From: Enterobacter asburiae
Lineage (GTDB): Bacteria > Pseudomonadota > Gammaproteobacteria > Enterobacterales > Enterobacteriaceae
Assembly (NCBI RefSeq): GCF_021440515.1
Contig: NZ_JAKCMV010000045.1
Span: forward strand, 62,001-126,000
Length of the DNA stretch: 64,000 bases
Direction: 5' to 3'
Position 1 is the stretch's first letter, and each line of letters starts with the position of its first letter. The position numbers and the translations under genes are program-made. Below the pieces are notes generated by a model. That model was not told the origin of the DNA. It made no database searches and saw only the letters and a list, made by a program, of their open reading frames with translations. Positions 14,977 to 26,640 of this stretch are shown here, piece by piece.

Positions 14977-15600
14977 ATGTCATACAGTGGCGAACGAGAC
15001 AACTTTGCACCCCATATGGCTCTGGTGCCAATGGTTATTGAACAGACCTCACGTGGTGAGCGTTCTTTTGATATCTATTCCCGTCTGCTCAAGGAACGCG
15101 TTATCTTTCTGACCGGCCAGGTCGAAGACCACATGGCTAACCTGATTGTGGCGCAGATGCTGTTTCTGGAAGCGGAAAACCCGGAAAAAGACATCTACCT
15201 GTACATTAACTCCCCTGGCGGCGTGATTACGGCGGGTATGTCCATTTACGACACCATGCAATTCATCAAGCCAGACGTGAGCACGATTTGTATGGGGCAG
15301 GCGGCATCTATGGGCGCCTTCCTGTTAACCGCAGGGGCAAAAGGTAAGCGTTTCTGCCTGCCTAACTCTCGCGTGATGATTCACCAGCCGCTGGGCGGAT
15401 ATCAGGGCCAGGCGACGGATATTGAAATCCACGCACGCGAAATTCTGAAAGTAAAATCGCGCATGAATGAACTTATGGCGCAGCATACGGGTCAATCCCT
15501 TGAGCAGATCGAGCGTGATACAGAGCGCGATCGCTTCCTCTCTGCATCAGAGGCAGTTGAGTACGGCTTAGTTGACTCCGTATTGACCCATCGTAATTGA
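14977..15600 (+). CDS. clpP: ATP-dependent Clp protease proteolytic subunit ClpP
   Basis: Serine peptidase that forms the double heptamer chamber used by ClpX and ClpA. 207 residues, nearly identical to E. coli ClpP including the self-processed propeptide of about 14 residues. The catalytic triad in precursor numbering is Ser111 (GQAASMGA), His136 (MIHQPLGG) and Asp185. The start follows AGGAGAC at normal spacing. First gene of clpPX; clpX begins 126 bases later. Confidence 0.98.
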   Translation: MSYSGERDNFAPHMALVPMVIEQTSRGERSFDIYSRLLKERVIFLTGQVEDHMANLIVAQMLFLEAENPEKDIYLYINSPGGVITAGMSIYDTMQFIKPDVSTICMGQAASMGAFLLTAGAKGKRFCLPNSRVMIHQPLGGYQGQATDIEIHAREILKVKSRMNELMAQHTGQSLEQIERDTERDRFLSASEAVEYGLVDSVLTHRN

Positions 15601-15726
15601 TGCCCGCGACGCGAGTGTGCCGCTATACTAAGGTAGGGCGGCATTCTGCTGAGAGCAGCTTGCGTCTGAGAATGGCATTTGCGTCGTCATGTGCGGCACA
15701 AAGAACTTAAAAAGAGGTTTGGACTC

Positions 15727-17001
<1,275 letters not shown>

Positions 17002-17029
17002 TTCACCAAATCAAACAGGCAGTTATTAA

Positions 17030-17062
17030 AAAAGGGGGGATTTTATCCCCCCTTTGCTTTTT
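17030..17062 (+). terminator. clpX terminator
   Basis: AAAGGGGGGA and TCCCCCCTTT arms with a short loop, then a T-rich tail. Confidence 0.85.
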
Positions 17063-17074
17063 CCGTATTCATGA

Positions 17075-17103
17075 CGTTGAATGTGTGGGAAACATCCCCA
17101 TAT
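17075..17103 (+). promoter_or_regulatory. Sigma-32 heat-shock promoter of lon
   Basis: CGTTGAAT at 17075-17082 and CCCCATAT at 17096-17103 with a 13-base spacer, in the same place and with nearly the same sequence as the known lon heat-shock promoter of E. coli, about 80 bases before the start codon. Confidence 0.82.
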
Positions 17104-17184
17104 ACTGCTTACATGTTAATGGTTGTGTGAAACACAGTCACAGAACCTGATTACCTGGCGGACACTAAACTAAGAGAGAGCTCT

Positions 17185-19539
17185 ATGAATCCTGAGCGTT
17201 CTGAACGCATTGAAATCCCCGTATTGCCGCTGCGCGATGTGGTGGTTTATCCGCACATGGTCATACCCTTATTTGTAGGGCGGGAAAAATCTATCCGTTG
17301 TCTTGAAGCCGCCATGGATCATGATAAAAAAATCATGTTGGTTGCGCAGAAAGAAGCTTCAACGGATGAGCCGGGTGTAAACGATCTTTTCACCGTCGGG
17401 ACCGTGGCCTCTATTTTACAAATGCTGAAACTGCCGGACGGCACTGTCAAAGTGCTGGTTGAAGGTTTGCAGCGTGCGCGTATTACCACTCTGTCAGATG
17501 ATGGCGAGCATTTCTCTGCGAAGGCGGAGTACCTTGATTCACCTGAGCTGGATGAGCGCGAACAGGAAGTGCTGGTACGCACCGCGATCAGCCAGTTTGA
17601 AGGCTATATCAAGCTTAACAAGAAAATCCCACCGGAAGTGCTGACGTCGCTGAACAGCATCGACGATCCTGCTCGTCTGGCGGATACCATCGCTGCACAT
17701 ATGCCGCTGAAGCTGGCTGACAAACAGTCTGTGCTGGAAATGTCCGACGTGAACGAGCGTCTGGAATACCTGATGGCGATGATGGAATCCGAAATCGATC
17801 TGTTGCAGGTTGAGAAGCGTATTCGCAACCGCGTGAAGAAACAGATGGAAAAATCCCAGCGCGAGTACTATCTGAATGAGCAAATGAAAGCCATTCAGAA
17901 AGAGCTGGGCGAGATGGACGACGCGCCGGACGAAAACGAAGCGCTGAAGCGTAAAATCGACGCGGCTAAAATGCCGAAAGAGGCGAAAGAGAAGGCCGAA
18001 GCAGAATTGCAGAAGCTGAAAATGATGTCTCCGATGTCGGCAGAAGCGACCGTTGTGCGCGGCTACATCGAGTGGATGGTGCAGGTTCCGTGGAATGCCC
18101 GCAGCAAGGTCAAAAAAGACCTGCGTCAGGCTCAGGAGATCCTGGATACCGACCACTACGGCCTTGAGCGCGTGAAAGACCGTATCCTTGAGTACCTCGC
18201 GGTTCAGAGCCGTGTGAATAAGCTCAAAGGCCCAATTCTGTGCCTGGTCGGGCCTCCAGGGGTAGGTAAAACCTCTCTGGGTCAGTCCATTGCGAAAGCG
18301 ACCGGTCGTAAATACATCCGTATGGCGCTGGGCGGCGTGCGTGACGAAGCTGAAATTCGCGGGCACCGTCGTACCTATATCGGCTCAATGCCGGGCAAAC
18401 TGATTCAGAAAATGGCGAAGGTGGGCGTTAAAAACCCGCTGTTCCTGCTTGATGAAATCGACAAAATGTCGTCTGACATGCGTGGCGACCCGGCTTCAGC
18501 CCTGCTCGAAGTGCTGGATCCTGAGCAGAACGTCGCGTTCAGCGATCACTATCTGGAAGTAGACTACGATCTGAGCGATGTGATGTTCGTAGCGACCTCC
18601 AACTCCATGAACATTCCGGCACCGCTGCTGGACCGTATGGAAGTGATCCGTCTTTCTGGCTACACCGAAGACGAAAAGCTGAACATTGCTAAACGCCATC
18701 TGCTCTCTAAGCAGATTGAGCGTAACGCTCTGAAAGAGAGCGAAATCACGGTAGACGACAGCGCGATCATTAACATCATTCGTTACTACACCCGTGAAGC
18801 GGGCGTACGTGGTCTGGAGCGCGAAATCTCTAAACTGTGCCGTAAAGCGGTTAAACAGCTGCTGCTGGATAAAACCCTGAAGCACATCGAGATCAACGGT
18901 GACAACCTGCACGAATATCTGGGCGTTCAGCGTTACGACTACGGTCGCGCGGACAACGAGAACCGTGTTGGTCAGGTGACTGGTCTGGCGTGGACGGAAG
19001 TGGGCGGCGACCTGCTGACCATCGAAACCGCCTGCGTACCGGGTAAAGGTAAACTGACCTACACCGGCTCGCTGGGTGAAGTGATGCAGGAATCCATTCA
19101 GGCGGCGCTGACCGTGGTGCGCGCGCGCGCGGAGAAACTGGGTATCAACCCTGATTTCTACGAGAAACGCGACATTCACGTTCACGTTCCTGAAGGCGCA
19201 ACCCCGAAAGATGGCCCAAGTGCGGGTATCGCAATGTGTACTGCGCTGGTGTCCTGTCTGACCGGTAACCCGGTTCGTGCCGATGTGGCGATGACCGGTG
19301 AAATCACGCTGCGTGGTCAGGTTCTGCCTATCGGTGGTCTGAAAGAAAAACTTCTGGCAGCGCACCGTGGTGGGATCAAAACCGTATTGATTCCGCATGA
19401 AAACAAGCGCGACCTGGAAGAGATCCCGGACAACGTGATCGCCGATTTAGATATTCATCCGGTGAAGCGTATTGAAGAAGTTCTGACCCTCGCTTTGCAG
19501 AATGAACCGTCTGGAATGCAGGTTGTAACCGCAAAATAG
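17185..19539 (+). CDS. lon: ATP-dependent protease Lon (LonA)
   Basis: Hexameric AAA+ serine protease that degrades misfolded proteins and regulators such as SulA and RcsA. 784 residues, the E. coli length. N-terminal substrate-binding domain to about residue 305; coiled segment [19 protein letters not shown]; Walker A GPPGVGKT near residue 356; Walker B FLLDEIDK; protease domain with Ser679 in GPSAG and the dyad Lys722 in [20 protein letters not shown] ribosome binding site before the ATG. Own heat-shock promoter and terminator. Confidence 0.98.
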   Translation: MNPERSERIEIPVLPLRDVVVYPHMVIPLFVGREKSIRCLEAAMDHDKKIMLVAQKEASTDEPGVNDLFTVGTVASILQMLKLPDGTVKVLVEGLQRARITTLSDDGEHFSAKAEYLDSPELDEREQEVLVRTAISQFEGYIKLNKKIPPEVLTSLNSIDDPARLADTIAAHMPLKLADKQSVLEMSDVNERLEYLMAMMESEIDLLQVEKRIRNRVKKQMEKSQREYYLNEQMKAIQKELGEMDDAPDENEALKRKIDAAKMPKEAKEKAEAELQKLKMMSPMSAEATVVRGYIEWMVQVPWNARSKVKKDLRQAQEILDTDHYGLERVKDRILEYLAVQSRVNKLKGPILCLVGPPGVGKTSLGQSIAKATGRKYIRMALGGVRDEAEIRGHRRTYIGSMPGKLIQKMAKVGVKNPLFLLDEIDKMSSDMRGDPASALLEVLDPEQNVAFSDHYLEVDYDLSDVMFVATSNSMNIPAPLLDRMEVIRLSGYTEDEKLNIAKRHLLSKQIERNALKESEITVDDSAIINIIRYYTREAGVRGLEREISKLCRKAVKQLLLDKTLKHIEINGDNLHEYLGVQRYDYGRADNENRVGQVTGLAWTEVGGDLLTIETACVPGKGKLTYTGSLGEVMQESIQAALTVVRARAEKLGINPDFYEKRDIHVHVPEGATPKDGPSAGIAMCTALVSCLTGNPVRADVAMTGEITLRGQVLPIGGLKEKLLAAHRGGIKTVLIPHENKRDLEEIPDNVIADLDIHPVKRIEEVLTLALQNEPSGMQVVTAK

Positions 19540-19570
19540 TGACCTCGCGCAAAGAGCGTCAATAAAAACA

Positions 19571-19608
19571 AGGCTGGCAGGTGAATTCGCACTTGCCAGC
19601 CTTTTTTT
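19571..19608 (+). terminator. lon terminator
   Basis: AGGCTGGCA and TGCCAGCCT arms followed by seven T. Confidence 0.9.
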
Positions 19609-19749
19609 GTATAGCTAATTTAGATTGCTGATTGGGTAAGCCATCAACAACGGGTGTTGTAAGCTCATGGCAGGCCTGATATAACTGCTGCGCGGTCGCA
19701 CTGTGAAGGATTCAGGTGCGATATAAATTATAAAGAGAGGAAGAGAACA

Positions 19750-20022
19750 GTGAATAAATCTCAACTGATTGACAAAATTGCTGCGGGTGCTGATATTTCT
19801 AAAGCCGCAGCTGGACGTGCGTTAGATGCTTTAATTGCTTCTGTTACTGAATCTCTGCAAGCTGGGGACGACGTTGCACTGGTTGGTTTCGGAACTTTCG
19901 CGGTTAAAGAGCGTGCTGCCCGTACTGGCCGCAACCCTCAGACCGGTAAAGAAATCACTATTGCTGCCGCTAAAGTGCCGGGCTTCCGTGCCGGTAAAGC
20001 GCTGAAAGACGCAGTAAACTGA
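19750..20022 (+). CDS. hupB: DNA-binding protein HU-beta
   Basis: 90-residue nucleoid protein, differing from E. coli HU-beta at only a few positions. It dimerises (with HU-alpha) and bends DNA; the beta-arm sequence [10 protein letters not shown] carries the intercalating proline. The start codon is GTG at 19750, preceded by AGAGAGGAAGAG; homologues also begin at GTG. Between lon and ppiD, as in E. coli. A hairpin follows at 20056-20086. Confidence 0.98.
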   Translation: MNKSQLIDKIAAGADISKAAAGRALDALIASVTESLQAGDDVALVGFGTFAVKERAARTGRNPQTGKEITIAAAKVPGFRAGKALKDAVN

Positions 20023-20055
20023 TTGCTTTCTCCCTTCAGGGAAGCTGAAAAGTAC

Positions 20056-20086
20056 AAGGGCGCATCATTTGATGTGCCTTTTTTGT
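20056..20086 (+). terminator. hupB terminator
   Basis: Arms around GCGCATC ATTT GATGTGC with a T-rich tail (TTTTTTGTTTG); some G-T pairing. Confidence 0.8.
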
Positions 20087-20234
20087 TTGTCCAGACCTGA
20101 TTTGTTCGAGTTTATGCGAGTTGTGGGCTGACAATTGCCCCGGTTTCTTGTCACAATACGCCTTTACGCGCGACGGTCAGGATTTTCCGTCAGCGTCAGG
20201 TAACCAGTCACCTACAGCGGAGTGTTGTTACACC

Positions 20235-22109
20235 ATGATGGACAGCTTACGCACGGCTGCTAACAGTCTCGTGCTCAAGATTATTTTCGGTATCATTATC
20301 GTGTCGTTCATATTGACCGGCGTGAGTAGTTACCTGATCGGCGGTAGCAGCAACTACGCCGCAAAAGTGAATGGCCAGGAAATTAGCCGCGGGCAGTTCG
20401 AAAATGCTTTCGCGGGTGAACGTAACCGTATGCAGCAGCAGCTGGGAGATCAATTCTCTGAGCTGGCGGCAAACGAAGATTATATGAAAACCCTGCGTCA
20501 ACAGACCCTTAACCGCCTGATCGATGAAGCCCTGCTTGACCAATACGCGAAAAACCTCGGTCTGGGTATCAGCGACGATCAGGTTAAAAAAGCCATCTTC
20601 GCCACTCCGGCATTCCAGTCTAACGGCAAATTCGACAACACCCGCTACAACGCCATCGTGAATCAGATGGGGATGAACGCTGACCAGTACGCTCAGGCGC
20701 TGCGCAATCAGCTGACCACCCAGCAGCTGATCAACGCCGTTGTGGGCACCGATTTTATGCTGAAAGGTGAAACTGACGAGCTGGCTGCGCTGGTCGCACA
20801 GCAGCGTGTCGTGCGTGAAGCGATAATCGACGTGAATGCACTGGCGGCAAAACAGCAGGTCAGTGACGCAGAAGTTAACGCTTACTACGAGCAGAACAAG
20901 AACAGCTTCGTTGCGCCAGAACAGTTCCGCATTAGCTACATTAAGCTTGATGCCGCCGCGTTGCAGGAAACGGCGTCTGATGCTGATATTCAGTCTTACT
21001 ACGATCAGCATCAGGACCAGTTCACCCAGCCACAGCGGAACCGTTACAGCGTCATCCAGACCAAAACGGAAGCGGAAGCAAAAGCGGTGCTGGACGAGCT
21101 GAACAAAGGGGCTGATTTCGCAACCGTGGCGAAAGCAAAATCCACCGACATCATCTCCGCAAAAAATGGCGGTGATATGGGCTGGCTGGAAGACGCAACG
21201 ACCCCGGAAGAGCTGAAAAACGCAAGCCTGAAAGACAAAGGCCAGCTGTCCGGCGTGATTAAATCCTCCGTTGGTTTCCTGGTGGCGCGTCTGGACGATG
21301 TTCAGGCAGCAAAAACCAAACCGCTGACCGACGTTCGTGATGATATCGCGGCTAAAGTGAAGCAGGAAAAAGCGCTGGACGCCTTCTACGCGCTGCAACA
21401 GAAAGTGAGCGATGCCGCCAGCAATGACAACGAGTCGCTGGCCGGTGCAGAGCAGGCGGCGGGCGTGAAGGCGGTTGAAACGGGCTGGTTTGGCCGCGAC
21501 AACCTGCCGGAAGAGCTGAACTTCAAGCCGGTTTCAGACGCTATCTTTAACGGTGGCCTGGTCGGTGAGAACGGCACCCCGGGCAGCAACTCTGACATCA
21601 TCACCGTGGACGGCGATCGCGCCTTCGTACTGCGCGTGAGCGAGCACAAGGCCGAGTCCGTGAAGCCTCTGGCTGAGGTGAAAGATCAGGTTGTGGCGCA
21701 GGTTAAACACAATAAAGCCGAGCAGCAGGCGAAGCTGGACGCAGAAAAACTGCTGGCCGATCTGAAAGCAGGTAAAGGCGATGATGCGCTGAAAGCTGCG
21801 GGTGTGACATTCGGTGAAGCGAAAACCCTGAGCCGTACCAGCCAGGATCCTGTCAGCCAGGCGGCGTTTAGCCTGACCCTGCCAGCAAAAGACAAACCAA
21901 GCTTCGGTACTACCACGGATATGCAGGGCAACGTTGTTCTGCTGGCGCTGGACGAAGTGAAAGCGGGCACCATGCCGGAAGCGCAGAAGAAAGCGATGGT
22001 TCAGGGAATTACCCAGAACAACGCCCAGATTGCCTTCGAAGCTATGATGAGCACCCTGCGTAAAGAAGCAAAAATTAAACTGGGTGACATCATTACCCAG
22101 CAGCAATAA
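20235..22109 (+). CDS. ppiD: Periplasmic folding chaperone PpiD (parvulin-like)
   Basis: 624 residues (E. coli 623). N-terminal transmembrane anchor at about residues 16-36 (IIFGIIIVSFILTGVSSYLIGG), SurA-like helical region, then one parvulin-type domain at about 265-355 (RYSVIQTKTEAEAKAVLDELNKGADFATVAKAKSTD... in family terms) and a C-terminal helical part. In E. coli it sits at the SecYEG translocon with YfgM and helps periplasmic folding; the PPIase activity is weak or absent. Start at 20235 (MMDSLRTAANS) matches homologues; the open frame extends 38 codons upstream without support. Confidence 0.96.
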   Translation: MMDSLRTAANSLVLKIIFGIIIVSFILTGVSSYLIGGSSNYAAKVNGQEISRGQFENAFAGERNRMQQQLGDQFSELAANEDYMKTLRQQTLNRLIDEALLDQYAKNLGLGISDDQVKKAIFATPAFQSNGKFDNTRYNAIVNQMGMNADQYAQALRNQLTTQQLINAVVGTDFMLKGETDELAALVAQQRVVREAIIDVNALAAKQQVSDAEVNAYYEQNKNSFVAPEQFRISYIKLDAAALQETASDADIQSYYDQHQDQFTQPQRNRYSVIQTKTEAEAKAVLDELNKGADFATVAKAKSTDIISAKNGGDMGWLEDATTPEELKNASLKDKGQLSGVIKSSVGFLVARLDDVQAAKTKPLTDVRDDIAAKVKQEKALDAFYALQQKVSDAASNDNESLAGAEQAAGVKAVETGWFGRDNLPEELNFKPVSDAIFNGGLVGENGTPGSNSDIITVDGDRAFVLRVSEHKAESVKPLAEVKDQVVAQVKHNKAEQQAKLDAEKLLADLKAGKGDDALKAAGVTFGEAKTLSRTSQDPVSQAAFSLTLPAKDKPSFGTTTDMQGNVVLLALDEVKAGTMPEAQKKAMVQGITQNNAQIAFEAMMSTLRKEAKIKLGDIITQQQ

Positions 22110-22137
22110 TTACGCGTCTGCTCGCAGATTTTCGTAA

Positions 22138-22644
<507 letters not shown>

Positions 22645-22695
22645 TCGCGCAATAACTTGCACAAAGGCATAAATTTGCCAGGATAATGAGGTCAT

Positions 22696-22711
22696 ACCAG
22701 TTGTGACCTCT
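22696..22711 (+). promoter_or_regulatory. Putative FadR operator upstream of fadM
   Basis: ACCAGTTGTGACCTCT matches the FadR consensus (ANCTGGTCNGACNTNT) at 10 of 13 defined positions, 33 bases before the fadM start. fadM is a known FadR-repressed gene in E. coli. Eye alignment only. Confidence 0.5.
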
Positions 22712-22743
22712 AATCCTATAACAAGACAAAAGGCTTTTGCGCT

Positions 22744-23154
22744 ATGCAGACAACAATGCAGACAACAATCAAAGTACGCGGATATCACCTCGACGTTTAC
22801 CAGCACGTAAATAACGCCCGCTATCTCGAATTCCTCGAAGAGGCGCGCTGGGACGGGCTGGAAAACAGCGAAGGTTTTAAGTGGCTGACCGCTCACAACA
22901 TCGCGTTTGTGGTCGTCAATATCAATATTAATTACCGCCGCCCGGCGGTGCTGGGGGACGTGCTGACCGTCACCAGCCAGATCCAGCAGCTAAACGGCAA
23001 AAGCGGGGTGTTAAGCCAGGTGGTGACGCTCGATCCCGAAGGGCAGGTAGTAGCAGACGCGCTGATCACGTTTGTCTGTATCGATCTTAAAACCCAGAAG
23101 GCGCTGCCGCTGGAAGGGGAATTGCGAGAAAAGCTGGAGCTGATGATCGCGTAG
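22744..23154 (+). CDS. fadM: Long-chain acyl-CoA thioesterase FadM (thioesterase III)
   Basis: Hot-dog fold 4-hydroxybenzoyl-CoA-thioesterase-like enzyme that cleaves 3,5-tetradecadienoyl-CoA during oleate beta-oxidation. The active-site block DVYQHVNNARYLEFLEEARW (Asp near residue 17) is intact. 136 residues against 132 in E. coli: the first twelve bases ATGCAGACAACA are tandemly duplicated, adding four residues and a second in-frame start. AAAGG lies 11 bases before the first ATG and 23 before the second, so the first is favoured. Monocistronic, with a putative FadR site upstream. Confidence 0.93.
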   Translation: MQTTMQTTIKVRGYHLDVYQHVNNARYLEFLEEARWDGLENSEGFKWLTAHNIAFVVVNININYRRPAVLGDVLTVTSQIQQLNGKSGVLSQVVTLDPEGQVVADALITFVCIDLKTQKALPLEGELREKLELMIA

Positions 23155-23175
23155 GGATTGGCTTTTCAGAAACCG

Positions 23176-23201
23176 GTGCTGTCGACAGGGCTCGACAGCA
23201 C
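23176..23201. terminator. Hairpin between convergent fadM and queC
   Basis: Perfect 10-base stem GTGCTGTCGA / TCGACAGCAC with a six-base loop. No T tract on either side, so termination is likely but not certain. Confidence 0.6.
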
Positions 23202-23213
23202 GGTGAAGAGGCG

Positions 23214-23909
23214 TTATTTCAGGCCGGTCTTTTTCTGCATCGCTGCCATCACGCCCGTTTTATCGGCGAGATAGTGGTTCAGCCCGTTCGCGCGCAGATT
23301 ACAGGCCGCGCACTGGCCGCAACCGTCGCCTTTAATACCGTTGTAGCAGGTCAGGGTTTCACTGCGCACCAGATCCAGTTTGCCCCAGTAATCTGCCAGC
23401 GCCCAGGTTTCTGCTTTATCCAGCCACATCAGCGGGGTTTCAAAACGGGTGTCCTTCGCCATACCCAGATTTACCGCGTGATTCAGCGCCTTCACGAACT
23501 CATCGCGGCAGTCCGGGTAACCCGAGAAGTCTGTCTCGCACACGCCGGTGATCACGGCTTCGGCTTTCACCTGATAGGCGTAAATCGCCGTCAGGGTCAG
23601 GAAGAGGATATTACGACCCGGCACGAAGGTGTTCGGGATACCGCTGGCGTCAGGTTCGTAATCCGGGACCGGAATGCTGTCGCGGGTAAGGCTGCTGACG
23701 GCCAGTTCATTGAGCAGCGTAACGTCCAGCACCTTGTGCGCACGCGCGCCCAGTTTCAACGCCAGTTCGCGGGCAACGTCAATTTCAGCCCGATGGCGCT
23801 GACCGTAGTCAAAGGTGACGCAGTGAACTTCATCATACTGATGGAGCGCCTGAACCAGGCAGGTGGTGGAATCTTGTCCTCCGCTGAACACGACGACGGC
23901 ACGTTTCAT
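23214..23909 (-). CDS. queC: 7-cyano-7-deazaguanine synthase QueC
   Basis: Converts 7-carboxy-7-deazaguanine to preQ0 with ammonia and ATP on the way to queuosine in tRNA. 231 residues, the E. coli length. PP-loop SGGQDSTT at residues 9-16 and the zinc site Cys188, Cys197, Cys200, Cys203 ([17 protein letters not shown]) are complete. Lies 65 bases downstream of ybaE on the same strand; co-transcription is possible. Confidence 0.97.
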   Translation of the reverse strand: MKRAVVVFSGGQDSTTCLVQALHQYDEVHCVTFDYGQRHRAEIDVARELALKLGARAHKVLDVTLLNELAVSSLTRDSIPVPDYEPDASGIPNTFVPGRNILFLTLTAIYAYQVKAEAVITGVCETDFSGYPDCRDEFVKALNHAVNLGMAKDTRFETPLMWLDKAETWALADYWGKLDLVRSETLTCYNGIKGDGCGQCAACNLRANGLNHYLADKTGVMAAMQKKTGLK

Positions 23910-23974
23910 AATTCATCTCAATAATAACGGTAAAACGTTATGTTAACGCCTGACCACGACGTCGACCAGCTTCT

Positions 23975-25675
23975 TCACGATTTGGGGGCCGGAAGCCAGG
24001 CCTCGGTGAAATCAAACCAGCCGCGGGTGTTAAGGCGAATGCCGTTCACTCCTGGCGGGGCGCTGATCTGATACTGGTAGTTAAAAAGCGGCGTCAGGAC
24101 GGCGTTTTCCATAAGCTGGCTAAAGATGGCTTTCAGCCCGGCGTGGCGAGCCTGCTCGTCGGCCTGGGTCTGCACCGCGTCCAGCGTGGCCTGCAAATGT
24201 GCATACTGGGGCGCGCTCAGCAGGTGCGGCCAAAGCGTATCGCAGCGTAACCACTGCTCCAGCGTATATTCCGGCGCTTCGCCGATCAGCCTGTCGCCCA
24301 TCATGATATCGGCGTCGGCGAGCGTCTGGCAGCCGTCCCAGGTTTTGGCATCGTGGAAAATCACCGTCAGCTCGCAGCCCTGTTGTGCCAGGTACTCTTT
24401 TAGCTGATTCGCCATCGTGTGTAGCTCTACGGGCAGATGGTAAATCAGGGTCAGCGACTCGGGGAGTGCAACGTCCTTCATCTCCGGCCAGCGCGGAATA
24501 TGCCAGCCGGGAAGCATCTCCTGCGTCGGGGTGATCAGCCCTTCGTTGAGCGGCAGCGTGTGCAGCAGGGTCGAGAGATGAATGATATTGATAAGCCGCT
24601 TTGCCTGCATCTTGCTTAATCGGGGGCTTTGCCGGAGCGTGAGATAGCAAAAGCCCAGGCTGGTGCTGCTGCTGACTAACCGCAGGCTGGGCAGTTCCTC
24701 CGGCTCGCCGATGGCAAGCTGTACCGGGTGGCGACAGCTCGTCCCCAGCCCGTAGTCAAACAGCGTCGGCGTGATCCAGAACTCAATCGCCTTGAGCAGC
24801 GGATGGGTAAGATGGTACTGCTCATGGCTTTCCAGACGCACCAGGTCAGGATCGTACACCGCAATTCGGAAGGGGCCGCAGCCGATCGTGGGCAGGTGAG
24901 GGTGGGCAAGACGGCTGCAATAGGTGGCCAGACGGTGCGCCAGCCAGTAGTCCGGCTGATGCAGGATAAACGTCAGGCACCGGGGATGCGTGACGTCAAT
25001 GCGCATGACGCTTTGAAACAGCGTGCGCAGGGCGGGCAACGTTAACAGCGCGTTCAGGCTCTCCTGTAACTGCACGGTTTCCACGTTATCCCCGTTATGC
25101 CAGTGCAGGGTGGAGCGGATATAAAAATGCCAGCGCAGACCGTCGGGCGACACTTCCCAGTGATGGGCTAAATCCCCGGTTGGCTCGGTACGGGTGCCGT
25201 GAAAGCGCGTCAGGCCGGAGAAAACCTGGCCGGCAAGATGCTGCTCTGCCCGTCCCGGCAGAAATCCAGGGCTAAGCGGATCGAGCGCGCGATAGTAGGG
25301 GATACGCAGCGTGGGCGTGTCGTTTTGCCACTGCCCGCCGAGAAACGGGTGCAGCAAAGAGCGCAAATCCTCCGGCGCGAGCTGGGCAAGCTCCAGCGCA
25401 GTTTGCTGATGGCCGCTTTTCAGCGCCTCTTCCATCATCGCATTACGCAGGGACTCCGGCGTGACGTGAAACGTCAGCTCACCGCGTTTGCCCCGCCCGG
25501 ACTGCGCGCGCCAGCTTAGCCAGCCGGCCTCCTGCGCCTGACGAAGCAAGGTACGCACGTGGCGCTCGCTGCAAAAACAGCGGCTGGCGAGTTCTGTCAC
25601 GGTGACCTGCTGCGGCGCGCCGGATGAGGGCTGCCACAGGCGTTGATACTGATTGAGGCGATTAAGCTGGCGCAT
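23975..25675 (-). CDS. ybaE: SgrR-family transcriptional regulator YbaE
   Basis: 566 residues, matching E. coli YbaE in length and sequence. N-terminal winged-helix domain (residues about 5-110; LASRCFCSERHVRTLLRQAQEAGWLSW is the recognition region) fused to a solute-binding protein family 5 domain, the SgrR architecture, which suggests a DNA-binding sensor of a small ligand. No target is known; the neighbours queC and cof do not settle it. Divergent from cof with about 100 bases between starts. Confidence 0.93.
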   Translation of the reverse strand: MRQLNRLNQYQRLWQPSSGAPQQVTVTELASRCFCSERHVRTLLRQAQEAGWLSWRAQSGRGKRGELTFHVTPESLRNAMMEEALKSGHQQTALELAQLAPEDLRSLLHPFLGGQWQNDTPTLRIPYYRALDPLSPGFLPGRAEQHLAGQVFSGLTRFHGTRTEPTGDLAHHWEVSPDGLRWHFYIRSTLHWHNGDNVETVQLQESLNALLTLPALRTLFQSVMRIDVTHPRCLTFILHQPDYWLAHRLATYCSRLAHPHLPTIGCGPFRIAVYDPDLVRLESHEQYHLTHPLLKAIEFWITPTLFDYGLGTSCRHPVQLAIGEPEELPSLRLVSSSTSLGFCYLTLRQSPRLSKMQAKRLINIIHLSTLLHTLPLNEGLITPTQEMLPGWHIPRWPEMKDVALPESLTLIYHLPVELHTMANQLKEYLAQQGCELTVIFHDAKTWDGCQTLADADIMMGDRLIGEAPEYTLEQWLRCDTLWPHLLSAPQYAHLQATLDAVQTQADEQARHAGLKAIFSQLMENAVLTPLFNYQYQISAPPGVNGIRLNTRGWFDFTEAWLPAPKS

Positions 25676-25776
25676 GATAAACCCGGAACAATAATTTCTA
25701 TCTATTCACTATTACTTCCGTATATCTCAGGCAATACTGATGCACAAGTTAACCGCATCACATTTCAGAGGTAATT

Positions 25777-26595
25777 ATGGCCCGGCTCGCTGCATTTGAT
25801 ATGGACGGCACCCTGTTAATGCCGGATCACCGTTTGGGCGATAAAACCCTGAACATCCTCAAGCGCCTGCATGAGCACGACATTACCCTGACCTTCGCTA
25901 CTGGCCGCCACGAGCTGGAGATGCGCCACCTGCTCGGGGCGTTTTCGCTGGATGCCTTCCTCATCACCGGTAACGGCACGCGCATTCACACTGTTGAAGG
26001 TGAGGTACTGCACCGTCAGGATCTGAACCCGGAAGTGGCGGATATCGTGCTGCACAGCCGCTGGGATACCCAGGCCAGCGTGCATGTGTTCAATGATGAT
26101 GGCTGGTTTACCGGGCAAGAAATCCCCGAACTGCTGCACGCCCACGTTTACAGCGGTTTTAAATATCAGCTGATCGATCTGCGCCGTATTCCCGCGCATT
26201 CGGTGACGAAAATCTGTTTCTGCGGCGATCACGACGATCTGTGTCGCCTGCGTATTCAGCTTAACGAGGCTCTGGGCGACCGGGCGCACCTTACCTTCTC
26301 GGCGGTGGACTGCCTGGAAGTGCTGCCGGTGGGATGTAATAAAGGCTCTGCCCTGGCGGTGCTGAGCGACCACCTGGGCTTCACCATGCAGGATTGTATG
26401 GCATTCGGCGATGCCATGAACGACCGCGAGATGCTCGGTAGCGTCGGTCGCGGTCTGATTATGGGGAATGCGATGCCGCAGCTTATTGCGGAGCTACCTC
26501 ATCTGCCGGTTATCGGACACTGCCGTAACGAAGCGGTGTCCCATTTTTTGACGCATTGGCTGGACAATAACAACCTCCCATATTCCCCCGAATAG
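25777..26595 (+). CDS. cof: HAD-family HMP-PP phosphatase Cof
   Basis: 272-residue Cof-type (IIB) haloacid dehalogenase-fold phosphatase; in E. coli it hydrolyses the thiamine intermediate HMP-PP and also pyridoxal phosphate and FMN. Motif I DMDGTLL (Asp8 nucleophile, Asp10 acid), motif II ATGR near residue 42, motif III lysine (NKG, ~Lys190) and motif [10 protein letters not shown] are all present. AGAGG ribosome binding site. Terminated by a UUCG-loop hairpin. Confidence 0.96.
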   Translation: MARLAAFDMDGTLLMPDHRLGDKTLNILKRLHEHDITLTFATGRHELEMRHLLGAFSLDAFLITGNGTRIHTVEGEVLHRQDLNPEVADIVLHSRWDTQASVHVFNDDGWFTGQEIPELLHAHVYSGFKYQLIDLRRIPAHSVTKICFCGDHDDLCRLRIQLNEALGDRAHLTFSAVDCLEVLPVGCNKGSALAVLSDHLGFTMQDCMAFGDAMNDREMLGSVGRGLIMGNAMPQLIAELPHLPVIGHCRNEAVSHFLTHWLDNNNLPYSPE

Positions 26596-26611
26596 TGAGA
26601 CCCTTCCAGCA

Positions 26612-26640
26612 AGCCAGACTTCGGTCTGGCTTTTTTTATT
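26612..26640 (+). terminator. cof terminator
   Basis: AGCCAGAC-TTCG-GTCTGGCT followed by seven T; the T tract contains the stop codon of convergent cdsH. Confidence 0.92.
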
